A stretch of 64,000 bases of DNA from Rhizobium sp. ACO-34A (GTDB lineage Bacteria; Pseudomonadota; Alphaproteobacteria; Rhizobiales; Rhizobiaceae). Below are positions 27,858 through 36,929 of this stretch, in pieces (the stretch's first letter is position 1; each line of letters begins with the position of its first letter). The notes under the pieces are model-generated. The model was not told where the DNA came from. It was given only the letters and a program-made list of their open reading frames with translations, and ran no database searches. The DNA is taken from assembly GCA_002600635.1 (NCBI GenBank), contig CP021371.1:623001-687000 (forward strand). Direction: 5' to 3'. Both the position numbers and the translations under genes were made by a program.

Positions 27858-28820
27858 ATGAACTACATGAATTCGATCCGTAAGGTGTGTCTATTGACGC
27901 TGGCTTTGGCCACCGCAGCAACCGGCGCCCAGGCTGCGGACATGCTCAAGATCGCGGTCGGCCAGCAAGGAAGCTGGGAAACAGCGGGCCCGGAAATCGG
28001 ACGGCGCGCCGGAATCTTCGAGAAGTATGGTCTCGAACTCGATATCCTTTACACACAGGGCGGCGGTGAAACGCAGCAGGTCGTGATTTCCGGCAGCGCG
28101 GATATTGGCGTTGGGGTTGGTGTCACAGGCGTACTTGGAGCGTTTTCCAAAGGCGCGCCGGTCCGAATCATATCAAGCCAGGCCACGGGGCCGGCTGACT
28201 TCTGGTATGTGAAGAACGATTCACCTGTGAAGTCGCTCAAGGATTATAAGCAACCGCTCACGGCCGCTTTTTCGACGAACGGTAGCTCAACTCACACAGC
28301 GCTTCTCCGTATGATCGAGGGCAACGGTCTTGACGTCACGCCGGTAGCGACTGGCGGCCCGCCCACTACCCTGACACAGGTCCTGTCAGGGCAGATCGAC
28401 GTTGGCTGGAGCACGCCGCCTTTTGCGATCGACAAGATCGACAATGGTGAACTGCGGATCGTCGGCAGGATGAGCGATTTGCCTGCCATCAGCCAACAGA
28501 CGGTTCGCGTCAACATAACCAACGCGTCCGCGCTGGAACGCAAGCCAGATGTGATCGCGCGCTATGTAAAAGCAGCCAGGGAAACGTACAACTACATGTA
28601 CGATAACCCAAAGGCGATCGAAGAATTCGCACAATACGCCGGCGTCTCGACGGAAATGGCACGCCGGATGCGTGACGAATTCTTCCCGAAGGACTCCCTC
28701 GATCCCGACAAGTTCAGCGGGATAGAGACTTCGATGGAGGACGCCATCAGGTTCAAGACGATCAGCCAGCCGCTGACAGCCGAGCAGATCAAGCAACTGG
28801 TGATTGCACCCGCCCAGTAG
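27858..28820 (+). CDS. ABC transporter substrate-binding protein, SsuA/NMT1 type
   Basis: 320 residues with a signal peptide (cleavage after AQA near residue 26). The mature part begins DMLKIAVGQQGSWE and contains GLELDILYTQGGGETQQVV and SGSADIGVGVGVTG, typical of the periplasmic binding proteins for nitrate, sulfonate or taurine-like substrates and their aromatic relatives. The matching ATPase and two permeases lie downstream at 30754-33123, with a ThDP enzyme inserted between. A hairpin follows the gene, as often seen after highly expressed binding proteins. Confidence 0.87.
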   Translation: MNYMNSIRKVCLLTLALATAATGAQAADMLKIAVGQQGSWETAGPEIGRRAGIFEKYGLELDILYTQGGGETQQVVISGSADIGVGVGVTGVLGAFSKGAPVRIISSQATGPADFWYVKNDSPVKSLKDYKQPLTAAFSTNGSSTHTALLRMIEGNGLDVTPVATGGPPTTLTQVLSGQIDVGWSTPPFAIDKIDNGELRIVGRMSDLPAISQQTVRVNITNASALERKPDVIARYVKAARETYNYMYDNPKAIEEFAQYAGVSTEMARRMRDEFFPKDSLDPDKFSGIETSMEDAIRFKTISQPLTAEQIKQLVIAPAQ

Positions 28821-28850
28821 AGCCGTGCGGTCAACGTCCGAGGCAGGTTG

Positions 28851-28875
28851 GCCCGGTGCGCGATAGGCACCGGGC
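28851..28875 (+). other. Intra-operon RNA hairpin
   Basis: Perfect 9-bp GC-rich stem (28851-28859 with 28867-28875) and a 7-base loop, no T tract. It lies between the binding-protein gene and the ThDP enzyme. It may stabilise the upstream message or attenuate expression of the genes downstream. Confidence 0.5.
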
Positions 28876-28973
28876 GGGATGATACCGCGTGAGCCGTTGA
28901 TTGAGGACAACGCAGAGCCCGTTAGCCTCATTCGAGTTATGGGTGACAGCAAATAAGCAGGACAGTCTGAAAC

Positions 28974-30713
28974 ATGGCCGATGTTGAAATTCCCGTGAAG
29001 GGAACAATTCAGAATGCTGCGTTCGGCAGTGATATCATCGCCGAAACTCTTCGCGCAGCAGATCTGGAATTTATCGCCCTCAACCCGGGCGCCAGCTTCC
29101 GAGGTCTTCATGACAGCATCGTCAATCACCTTGGCAACGTCGGCCCCAAGATCTTGACATGCCTGCATGAGGAGCATGCAGTGGCGATCGCGCACGGATA
29201 TGCCAAGGTGACAGGCCGGCCGATGGCGGTTGCGCTCCATACAAACGTCGGACTCATGCACGCAACAATGGCAATCTACAATGCCTGGTATGACCGTGCT
29301 CCCATGATGATTCTCGGCGCCACAGGTGCGATCGATGCGGCACAGCGTCGTCCATGGATCGAGTGGATTCACACATCGCGAGATCAGGCGGTCCTGGTTC
29401 GCAACTATGTCAAATGGGACGATCAACCCGGTTCCGTCGAGGCCGCTCGCGAGTCGATCTTGCGTGGAGCCTGGATGGCCCGGACCAGTCCCAAGGCTCC
29501 AGTCTATATCGTGCTGGGGACCGAGCTGCAGGAAGACGTTTCGCAGAACCCATATCCGATAAAACCAGAACGATACATGCAGCCGGCAAGGGCCGCCGCC
29601 ACGGAAGAGGATATTGCCGAGGCCCTGGCGGCGCTACGTTCTGCTAGAAATCCGTTGCTGCTGTCCGGCCGGTCATCCCGTAACACCAGCGAATGGTGGA
29701 ACCGGGTCGAGCTGGCAGAGCGGCTTGGAATCAGGGTCGCTACCGACAACCGCGTAGGCTGCTCGTTTCCGACCGACCATCCGCTGCATTTAGGAGGCGT
29801 CGGGACTGGTCTCGGCGAAGGAACCGCTATCGTCAACAAAGCCGTTGCGGAGGCGGATGTCATCCTCAGTCTCGACTGGACTGATGTTGCGGGCGCCCTG
29901 CAGCTGGCGCTTGGCCGGAAGGAACCGACTGCCAAGATCATTCATGTTACCCAGGACCACATTCTGCATAACGGCTGGTCCTTCGATCACATGGCCTTTC
30001 CGCCGGTCGATCTGATGCTGGCGGGAGATCCCGAACTGGTCGTGGCTCAATTGCTGGGCCAACTCGGTGACGTGCCGAGACGATCGCCGCCGACCTCTGC
30101 GGCGCAGCTGAAGACCCCGGAATTGAACAGCGGACCCATTACCGTTTCACAACTCGCATTCGGGCTGAGGACGGCTGTAGGTGACAAGGACGTTTCCTTG
30201 TTGCAACTGCCTCTTTCCTGGGGAGATCGAGATTGGCATTTCCGCCATCCCCTTGACTACATAGGCACCGACGGCGGCGGCGGCATGGGAAGCGGGCCAG
30301 GGATCTCCGTGGGTGCCGCTCTTGCGCTGAAGGGCACCGGCCGAATCCCCGTCGGCGTGTTCGGCGACGGCAACTACCTGATGGGCTGCACGGCGATCTG
30401 GACGGCCACGCACTATCGGATTCCGCTCTTGCTCGTCATTGCGAACAATCAGTCGTTTTTCAACGATGAGGTGCATCAGGAACGCGTCGCGCGCCACCGG
30501 TCGCGGCCGGTCGAGAACAAGTGGATCGGACAGAGGATGACTGACCCGGAGATAGATATTTGCGCCATCGCTGGTGGGCAGGGTGCAGTCACGATCGGCC
30601 CCATCGACAACGCCACCGGTCTCGTGGAGGCGCTGAAGAGAGCGGTCGCGCATGTAGAGGACGGCAAGACAGTCGTCGTGGATGTCCGCACGGTCGCGGG
30701 CTACGACACTTAG
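28974..30713 (+). CDS. Thiamine diphosphate-dependent enzyme (acetolactate synthase / benzoylformate decarboxylase superfamily)
   Basis: 579 residues. The N-terminal Pyr domain has CLHEEHAVAIAHGYAKVTG with the catalytic Glu near residues 66-67; the middle domain spans about 205-355; the C-terminal PP domain has the ThDP-Mg motif from GDGNYLMG (about 464) to IANN (about 492). Such enzymes ligate or decarboxylate 2-keto acids. It is set between an ABC binding protein and the cognate ATPase, in the same operon as an aldolase and an aldehyde dehydrogenase. An aromatic or short-chain 2-keto acid decarboxylase is one possibility, a carboligase another; I cannot assign the substrate. Confidence 0.82.
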   Translation: MADVEIPVKGTIQNAAFGSDIIAETLRAADLEFIALNPGASFRGLHDSIVNHLGNVGPKILTCLHEEHAVAIAHGYAKVTGRPMAVALHTNVGLMHATMAIYNAWYDRAPMMILGATGAIDAAQRRPWIEWIHTSRDQAVLVRNYVKWDDQPGSVEAARESILRGAWMARTSPKAPVYIVLGTELQEDVSQNPYPIKPERYMQPARAAATEEDIAEALAALRSARNPLLLSGRSSRNTSEWWNRVELAERLGIRVATDNRVGCSFPTDHPLHLGGVGTGLGEGTAIVNKAVAEADVILSLDWTDVAGALQLALGRKEPTAKIIHVTQDHILHNGWSFDHMAFPPVDLMLAGDPELVVAQLLGQLGDVPRRSPPTSAAQLKTPELNSGPITVSQLAFGLRTAVGDKDVSLLQLPLSWGDRDWHFRHPLDYIGTDGGGGMGSGPGISVGAALALKGTGRIPVGVFGDGNYLMGCTAIWTATHYRIPLLLVIANNQSFFNDEVHQERVARHRSRPVENKWIGQRMTDPEIDICAIAGGQGAVTIGPIDNATGLVEALKRAVAHVEDGKTVVVDVRTVAGYDT

Positions 30714-30753
30714 GCAGCAGGCGTGAGCCGGGTTGATTTGAACGGTTGGGACT

Positions 30754-31599
30754 ATGAACTTGAAACAGAACATTGATGCGCCTACGGCGGAGGTCAGCCT
30801 TCGCATCGAGCATGTATCGAAACGGTTCGGAGATGGGCCGAACGCTGTCGTGGCGGTCGACGATGTGTCCTTTACGGTGAAAAAGGGTGAATTCGTCAGC
30901 GTGATTGGCCCCTCCGGATGTGGGAAGTCCACGCTTTTCAGCATCATCGGTGGTCTGACGAAGGCCTATGACGGCGACGTTGTCGTAGAAAATGTCAGGC
31001 TGAGTGGTCCACACAAATCCGTGGGAATGGTCTTCCAGGAGGAGGCGACGTTTCCCTGGCGCAATGTCATTGAAAACGTCAGTTTTCCCCTGGAGCTGCA
31101 AGGCCTTTCGAAATCCGAACGACATGCGCGTGCCAAACATTTTATCGCGATGGTGGGGCTCAAGGGGTTCGAGAGAACGATGCCAAGCCAGTTGTCGGGC
31201 GGCATGCGTCAGCGCGTCTCGATTGCCCGGACCCTGGCTGCCGAACCGAAGATCCTGTTGATGGATGAGCCGTTCGCCGCACTCGATGAGCAGACACGCC
31301 TGTTGCTTGGTGACAAGATCACACAGATTCAGCAGCAGTTGCGGCAAACCACCTTGCTGATCACGCATAACCTGACCGAAGCGGTGCAGCTTTCCGACCG
31401 TATAGTGGTCATGACTTTCCGACCCGGCCGCATTCGCGAGATCATCGATATCGATCTGCCGCGCCCACGCACATCCGAGATCGTCTCCACCGATCGATTT
31501 GGTCACTATGTGGCAGCCGTCTGGAGCCATTTGCGCGAAGAGGCCAATCGTGGACTGGAAGATATGCAAATGAACCTTGCGGGGTCTTCACATGGCTAG
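30754..31599 (+). CDS. ABC transporter ATP-binding protein, SsuB/TauB type
   Basis: 281 residues. Walker A GPSGCGKST, Q-loop in VFQEEATFPWRN, signature LSGGMRQRVSIART, Walker B ILLMDEPFAALDEQTR and H-loop LLITHNLTEA are all present. It energises import with the two permeases that follow, the first of which overlaps it by 8 bp. Together with the binding protein at 27858 it forms an SsuABC-like importer. Confidence 0.92.
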   Translation: MNLKQNIDAPTAEVSLRIEHVSKRFGDGPNAVVAVDDVSFTVKKGEFVSVIGPSGCGKSTLFSIIGGLTKAYDGDVVVENVRLSGPHKSVGMVFQEEATFPWRNVIENVSFPLELQGLSKSERHARAKHFIAMVGLKGFERTMPSQLSGGMRQRVSIARTLAAEPKILLMDEPFAALDEQTRLLLGDKITQIQQQLRQTTLLITHNLTEAVQLSDRIVVMTFRPGRIREIIDIDLPRPRTSEIVSTDRFGHYVAAVWSHLREEANRGLEDMQMNLAGSSHG

Positions 31600-32362
31600 G
31601 CGGTCACAGATGGCGACTGACAACGTTGCCCGGGCTTTCGGCTGGGCCTTGGTAGCCACGACGCTGGGTGCAGTGGAGATACTGGTCCGCACCGAGATGC
31701 TTAATCCTTACATTATTCCCCCTCCCAGCGATGTTTTCAGAGCCGTGCCCCGGCTGGTCGCCGAACACGGAATTCTTCTGCGGGTGGCACAGACAGCATA
31801 TGAGGTGGTGGCAACTGGTCTTCTTGTCTGCGTGGTTGGAATTCCGATAGGCGTCGTCATGAACGCATGGCGATCCGTTCGTGATGCTCTTGAGGCATGG
31901 ACCGCGGCTCTGGCTGCCGCACCGCTCGTGTTGGCTTTCCCGCTGTTCCTTGTCATTTTTGGGCGCAGTACCAGTACGATCATTGCGATATCGTTTGTGA
32001 CGGGTTTGGCGCCAGTCATCCTGAAGACGATAGAGGGGCTATCCGGCACTAAGCCTGTTCTGCTTTCTTATGGTGCCAGCCTGAGCATGACGCCGCGTCA
32101 GATCCTGATGAAGATCTCGATTCCCTCGGCAATTCCACACATCATGACGGGCATCCGTCTGGGCTGGACGTTCGTGCTCATCAGTGTGGTTGGCGTAGAG
32201 TTCCTCATCAATCTGGGTGGTATCGGTGGTCTCGTCAATGAATTGGCTGAAAGTTACGACATGCCGGGCACCTATGCCGCTATCCTGTTCGCGGTAGCGA
32301 TCAGCGTATTGTTCTTCGTCATTCTGGAGCAGGCGGAAAAATGGTTACCATCGAACCGGTAA
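31592..32362 (+). CDS. ABC transporter permease, SsuC/TauC type
   Basis: 256 residues from the ATG at 31592, which overlaps the ATPase stop. About six hydrophobic segments; the cytoplasmic coupling loop is SYGASLSMTPRQILMKISIP. The C-terminus overlaps the next permease by 22 bp. It forms the translocation pore with that permease. Confidence 0.87.
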   Translation: MARRSQMATDNVARAFGWALVATTLGAVEILVRTEMLNPYIIPPPSDVFRAVPRLVAEHGILLRVAQTAYEVVATGLLVCVVGIPIGVVMNAWRSVRDALEAWTAALAAAPLVLAFPLFLVIFGRSTSTIIAISFVTGLAPVILKTIEGLSGTKPVLLSYGASLSMTPRQILMKISIPSAIPHIMTGIRLGWTFVLISVVGVEFLINLGGIGGLVNELAESYDMPGTYAAILFAVAISVLFFVILEQAEKWLPSNR

Positions 32363-33123
32363 TTACTACACGAGCTCATGCATCGAACCATGCGAAAGCT
32401 CACTCCTGGATTATCAGAGTGGTTAGCATCATCATCGTTCTTGTCCTGTGGGAGACGGTAAGCCGCTCAGGTCTCTTGCTCAAGGATGCTGTGCCAAGTT
32501 GCGTCGAAATCGCAAAAGCACTCGTCACTCAGCTATCGTCGTCCGCATTGTATATGAATCTTGTGGTCACGATGTGGGGCGTCGTGGCATCGCTGCTGAT
32601 TGGCGGGCTCCTCGGAACGGCGGCGGGTATCATTTTCGGCACCAACCGTTTCCTCAGCACCACATTGGAGCCGTTCGTGGTATATCTGGCCCCAACCCCC
32701 CGTATCATTTTCTTTCCGGTCATGATCATGTGGTTCGGAGTTGGTATCGGCTCGAAGATCGCGCTAGGTGCCCTGTCGTGTTTCTTCACGGTCGCAATTG
32801 TCACGGCCGCTGGCACACGGCAGATAAACCCGGTCTTAATCAGGGTCGGTCACAGCTTTAACGCCTCTCGCGTACAGATGCTTTTTAAGGTGTATTTACC
32901 GGCCATGCGGGCGCCGGTCCTGACCGGTCTTCGTCTCGGTTTTGGAAATGCATTCATTTCCATGCTTCTCGCCGAGACCAAACTGTCAAATCAGGGGCTC
33001 GGATTTATGATCATGCAGTTCTATTCGAGATTCGAGTTGGCTTCTCTTTATGCCTTGCTGATCATCGCTTTTGTGATTGCGGGCGCCGTAAACACGGTCT
33101 TCGGGACCCTGGCGCGGGAATGA
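32341..33123 (+). CDS. ABC transporter permease, SsuC/TauC type (second subunit)
   Basis: 260 residues, six predicted spans and a coupling loop NASRVQMLFKVYLPAMRAPV. Two different permeases instead of one homodimer is less common for the SsuABC family and is typical of variants annotated as ThiX- or aromatic-linked NitT/TauT systems. It is the last gene of the operon that starts with the aldolase. Confidence 0.86.
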   Translation: MVTIEPVITTRAHASNHAKAHSWIIRVVSIIIVLVLWETVSRSGLLLKDAVPSCVEIAKALVTQLSSSALYMNLVVTMWGVVASLLIGGLLGTAAGIIFGTNRFLSTTLEPFVVYLAPTPRIIFFPVMIMWFGVGIGSKIALGALSCFFTVAIVTAAGTRQINPVLIRVGHSFNASRVQMLFKVYLPAMRAPVLTGLRLGFGNAFISMLLAETKLSNQGLGFMIMQFYSRFELASLYALLIIAFVIAGAVNTVFGTLARE

Positions 33124-33226
33124 TGCCGTTTCCGAAGTCGGTCAATATCTTGCCGGCGGCCAAACTGCGGGCGATACGGCGATCGGGCTTCCGACAAGAA
33201 GATGGGCAAATCTCAGCTGCGCAGGC

Positions 33227-34153
33227 TCAATCGGGAAGAACATTGCCGAAGCGTTTCTTCAGAAATCTCAGCACCTCCATCTGAGGTCCTGAAAACAGCT
33301 TCCCCCTCTTGGCGATCATATAAACTGGCGCCGAAAGAGCCAGGCCGGGGACAGATATGGTTCTTATCAATCCCCACGCCATCTCCCTGCGAACAGAGGC
33401 TGCGAACAGGAATGCAACGCCAATGTTGTTGATCACAGCCTCTTTCATGCCCTCTGCGTGACCGATTTCCATCTGCACATTGCGGCGGACTATCTCGTGA
33501 GGCCGAAGAGACGCCTCTTCAAGATCGCGTCGCCAGGTTCCCTGCTCGGCGGCGACGAAGGGCATTTCTTCAAGATCGTCGAGTATGATCTGATCGCTAC
33601 AGCGAGAGAAATCCTCGCCCGCGACCAGTAGTAGAGGTTCGTCCCAGAGGCGCTCGACATTCAGGTTGTCCATGTTTTGGCTCGGATCGAGCAGCGTTAC
33701 GGCAGCATCGCATTCGCCGGCCTCGATCGCCTCGACGCATTCGCGAGGAGGGACCACTTTCAGCGACAATTCCAAATCCGGATTCTCAGCATGAAGATCG
33801 GCGAGCACTTTTGGCATAACATAGCTGCCGACCGTGAGCGACGCTGCCAATGCCACACGACCGCCGATCTTTCCAGAGCCGGAAAACTCCCGTTCGAGTT
33901 CGCGTGTCTGGGTCGTAATCGCCTTTGCCCATTCATAGGCCCGCTGACCCTCTTGCGTCAGGACAATGTTCCGCCCCTGCCGCGCAAGTATTCGAACTCC
34001 GAGCTTCTCTTCAAGTGCCCGAATATGCGCGGTTACGACTGGCTGGGACAGATTGAGGCGCGTCGCTGCCTGGGTGATGCTCAGTTGATCTCCCACGGCG
34101 CAAAGGACGTCAAGCTTGTGAAGTGTCAGCTGTGATGTAAGAAGCCGCGACAA
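33227..34153 (-). CDS. LysR family transcriptional regulator (single HTH)
   Basis: 308 residues, the usual length. The HTH at about residues 10-68 includes LSITQAATRLNLSQPVVTAH; the effector domain runs from about 92 to 300. It is the last gene of the minus-strand run, after the Liv transporter, and converges on the SsuABC-like operon. Unlike the other two LysR proteins of the island it has only one HTH. Confidence 0.92.
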   Translation of the reverse strand: MSRLLTSQLTLHKLDVLCAVGDQLSITQAATRLNLSQPVVTAHIRALEEKLGVRILARQGRNIVLTQEGQRAYEWAKAITTQTRELEREFSGSGKIGGRVALAASLTVGSYVMPKVLADLHAENPDLELSLKVVPPRECVEAIEAGECDAAVTLLDPSQNMDNLNVERLWDEPLLLVAGEDFSRCSDQIILDDLEEMPFVAAEQGTWRRDLEEASLRPHEIVRRNVQMEIGHAEGMKEAVINNIGVAFLFAASVRREMAWGLIRTISVPGLALSAPVYMIAKRGKLFSGPQMEVLRFLKKRFGNVLPD

Positions 34154-34196
34154 GATTTTGTCCTAGATATCCCGAGTTCGCCTGCGGCGAACAGTG

Positions 34197-34234
34197 GAAA
34201 AGGGAGCAGAGCTCGCCAAGGCTGGCCCTGCTCC
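34197..34234 (-). terminator. Intrinsic terminator after the Liv-type transporter operon
   Basis: On the minus strand a 10-bp stem with one G-U pair (34225-34234 with 34203-34212) and a 12-base loop is followed by CTTTTCC. It lies 8 bp past the stop of the binding-protein gene. A separate 7-bp hairpin at 34177-34193 lies just upstream of the LysR start. Confidence 0.7.
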
Positions 34235-34241
34235 ATCCTTA

Positions 34242-35408
34242 TCAGTGGGTCGGATCTTTGACGGCCTGATAGGTCTCGAACTCGACATTGTAGAGTTCGC
34301 CATCGACGCGCTCGACCTTGCGCATGTAGATATTCTGGACGATGTCGCGCGTTTCCGGATCGATCTCGATGGGACCGCGAGGGCTTTCAAATTTCATCCC
34401 CTTGGCCGCTTCGATGAAGGTATCGCCGGTTGCGTCACCGCTGGTCTTGACGAGCGTCTTGTAAATCAGGTCGAGCGCATCCCAGGCTCCAACCGCGACA
34501 ACGTTCGGGCGCATGCCGCCGTTGACCTTCTTGAACTGCTCGACGAACGCCTTGTTCTCGGCTGAGTCGTGGCTGGCCGAATAAGGACCGCCGGTAACAA
34601 CACCGAGTGCCGGATCGCCCATGTTGTTCAGCAGATCATCGTCCGTAACATCCGACATCGCGATCACCTTGATGCCGGACTTGTCCATTCCGCGCTCTAC
34701 GAACTGCTTCATGAACGCAGCGCCGGCGCCGGTCGGAACGAAGACGAAGAGCCCTTCTGGCTTCTGGTCAAGTACCCGTTGCAGGAACGGTGCGAAATCT
34801 GGGTTTGCGAGCGGTACGCGGAGCTTTTGGATGACTTCTCCGCCTTTTGATTCCAGGTTCTTTGCGAACCATTCTTCCGCATCGACGCCGGGACCATAGT
34901 CGGAGACGACACTCACGAATTTCTTCACCCCGTTCTCAGGCGCCCACTGCGCGATGACACTCGCGATCTGCGGCGTCGTCTGCGACGTACGGATCATATA
35001 GGGCGACGCATCCATGATCGAGGACGTGGCGGCTACCATGACGATCTGCGGGACTTTCGCCCGTTTCGACAACTGAGCAACCGACAGTGCGGTTGGTGTG
35101 TTGCCGAATCCGGTGAGAATCTGCGCCTTGTCGCGCGTCACGAGTTCCTGGGCGATGCGCAGGGCATTGTCGGCGGTACTGGCATCATCCTTGATGATCA
35201 GCTCCACTTTCTTGCCACCAGCCGTGTCGCCGCGCACATCGACGAAAGCCTTGATTGCGGCGCTGATCTGACGGCCGTTCGATTGAAAATTGCCGGTCAG
35301 CGGGACGATCACGCCCACTTTGACCGTTTCCTGCGCAAACGATACGGCTGAACCGGCGAGCAAGGCACCGACTGCCAAGGTGCCAATCAATAGTTTTCTT
35401 ACGCTCAT
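34242..35408 (-). CDS. ABC transporter substrate-binding protein, LivK/aromatic-acid type
   Basis: 388 residues from the ATG at 35408, which has GGAGGAG just upstream; a longer frame to 35435 has no SD. Signal peptide SVRKLLIGTLAVGALLAGSA with cleavage near SFAQ. The mature protein starts ETVKVGVIVPLTGNFQSNGR, the type I periplasmic binding fold of LivK and its aromatic-acid relatives. It completes a five-gene Liv operon. In an aromatic island the ligand is more likely a benzoate-type acid than a branched-chain amino acid; this is inferred from context. Confidence 0.9.
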   Translation of the reverse strand: MSVRKLLIGTLAVGALLAGSAVSFAQETVKVGVIVPLTGNFQSNGRQISAAIKAFVDVRGDTAGGKKVELIIKDDASTADNALRIAQELVTRDKAQILTGFGNTPTALSVAQLSKRAKVPQIVMVAATSSIMDASPYMIRTSQTTPQIASVIAQWAPENGVKKFVSVVSDYGPGVDAEEWFAKNLESKGGEVIQKLRVPLANPDFAPFLQRVLDQKPEGLFVFVPTGAGAAFMKQFVERGMDKSGIKVIAMSDVTDDDLLNNMGDPALGVVTGGPYSASHDSAENKAFVEQFKKVNGGMRPNVVAVGAWDALDLIYKTLVKTSGDATGDTFIEAAKGMKFESPRGPIEIDPETRDIVQNIYMRKVERVDGELYNVEFETYQAVKDPTH

Positions 35409-35431
35409 TTTCTCCTCCTGAAGCGTGACTA

Positions 35432-36181
35432 TCAACTTTTCATGCTGTCACAGACGGGGACTTGAGCGCAGCGGAGCGCCCCCCCGACACCGAGATAGGC
35501 CGCAAGCGCCTCGGCGTCTTCCGCCAGATGTCCGCTTTCGCCGCTATAGACGATAGCGCCCCGTTCAAGGATGATGGCTCTATCGGTTATCGACAGGATC
35601 TGTTGTGCATGCTGTTCGACGATGATCGCAGCCATGCCTTCCTCGCGGACAATCCGTCGGATAGCTCTCAGAAGCTCCTCGACGATAATCGGGGCGAGCC
35701 CTTCGGTCGGCTCATCGAGCAGCAAGAGCGTTGGATTGAGAATCAAGGCACGCGCGACAGACAGCATTTGCTGTTCTCCGCCGGACAGCTGGCTGCCATA
35801 ATTGCTGCGCCGTTCGCGCAAACGCGGGAACATCTCGTAGACCGCGTCGAGCGTCCATCGACCGGGTCTTGCGACTGCCGTGATATTTTCCTCCACAGTC
35901 AGCGAGCGGAAAATTCCCCGCTCCTGCGGAACCCAGCCAATACCTTCCTCCGCGCGTCGTTCCGGACTGAACGACGTAATGTCTTTCCCCTTGAAGGAAA
36001 TGCGGCCCCCTTGGTGGCGTATCAGTCCCATGATGCTGTTCAGGGTTGTTGTCTTGCCGACCCCGTTGCGACCTAGCAATGCGGTCGCCTCGCCCTGTCG
36101 CAGCGAGAAGGAGAGGCCGTTCAGCACGGTGGCTTTTCCATAACCCGCCGATACGTTGTCCAGAATCAGAAGCTCATCCAT
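35432..36181 (-). CDS. livF: ABC transporter ATP-binding protein, LivF type
   Basis: 249 residues from the ATG at 36181 (GGAGGAG upstream). Walker A GRNGVGKTT, signature LSGGEQQMLSVARAL, Walker B LLLLDEPTEGLAP. The GWVPQERGIFRSLTVEEN segment is typical of LivF. The longer frame to 36271 runs into livG and is rejected. livF overlaps livG by 8 bp. Confidence 0.93.
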   Translation of the reverse strand: MDELLILDNVSAGYGKATVLNGLSFSLRQGEATALLGRNGVGKTTTLNSIMGLIRHQGGRISFKGKDITSFSPERRAEEGIGWVPQERGIFRSLTVEENITAVARPGRWTLDAVYEMFPRLRERRSNYGSQLSGGEQQMLSVARALILNPTLLLLDEPTEGLAPIIVEELLRAIRRIVREEGMAAIIVEQHAQQILSITDRAIILERGAIVYSGESGHLAEDAEALAAYLGVGGALRCAQVPVCDSMKS

Positions 36182-36929
36182 GGTCGGCTCCTCCGAGATA
36201 GACTTCCTTGACGCGCTGATCATTTGCGATCTCGTCAACTGTGCCCTCCGCAAAAAGAGCGCCGGAGACAAGGACGGAAATTTTCTCCGCGAAATTGAAC
36301 ACCAGGTCCATGTCGTGCTCGATCAGCAGGATCGAGACGTCAGAGGGAAGGGCGGAAAGGCGCGACAACACTTCGTGACGGTCCGCCTCCGGCACACCTG
36401 CGGCGGGCTCATCGAGAAGCAGGACCTTCGGTCGGCAAGCGATCGCCAATGCGATTTCAAGCAATCTTTGCTTGCCGTAGGGCAGCCCTGAACAGGGATG
36501 GTCGAATACGTCTTCAAGGCCGAAATCGGCGATCAAGCCGGCAATCTCGTCATCGATGCCAGGCAGCGTTCCCGCCCAGCGGAACCAGTCTCGCCCGTGC
36601 CCACGCCGCTCGCTGATCACCAACCCCAGGCTTTCGACCACATTGAGCTTGCCGAAGAGCTGGTTGATCTGGAAAGTTCGGGCAAGACCGCGGCGGACCC
36701 GCTGTTCGCGCTTGATCGAGGTGATGTCCTCACCATTCAGCAATATTTTCCCGTCCGATGGGGTAAGCACGCCAGTCAACAGGTTGATGAACGTTGTCTT
36801 CCCCGCACCATTCGGCCCGATCAGTGCGTGACGCGCACCTTGTTCCAGCTGAAAGTTCACGTTGTCCGTCGCCTTCAGTCCGCCGAATATCTTGCTGAGT
36901 GAAATTGTCTCCAGAACCGTGTCCATCAC
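36174..36929 (-). CDS. livG: ABC transporter ATP-binding protein, LivG type
   Basis: 251 residues. Walker A GPNGAGKTT, Walker B VLLLDEPAAGVPE, and LARTFQINQLFGKLNVVES at the Q-loop are LivG features. The signature region reads LPYGKQRLLEIALAI instead of LSGGQ, as is common in LivG. It overlaps livM by four bases and livF by eight. Confidence 0.93.
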   Translation of the reverse strand: MMDTVLETISLSKIFGGLKATDNVNFQLEQGARHALIGPNGAGKTTFINLLTGVLTPSDGKILLNGEDITSIKREQRVRRGLARTFQINQLFGKLNVVESLGLVISERRGHGRDWFRWAGTLPGIDDEIAGLIADFGLEDVFDHPCSGLPYGKQRLLEIALAIACRPKVLLLDEPAAGVPEADRHEVLSRLSALPSDVSILLIEHDMDLVFNFAEKISVLVSGALFAEGTVDEIANDQRVKEVYLGGADHG

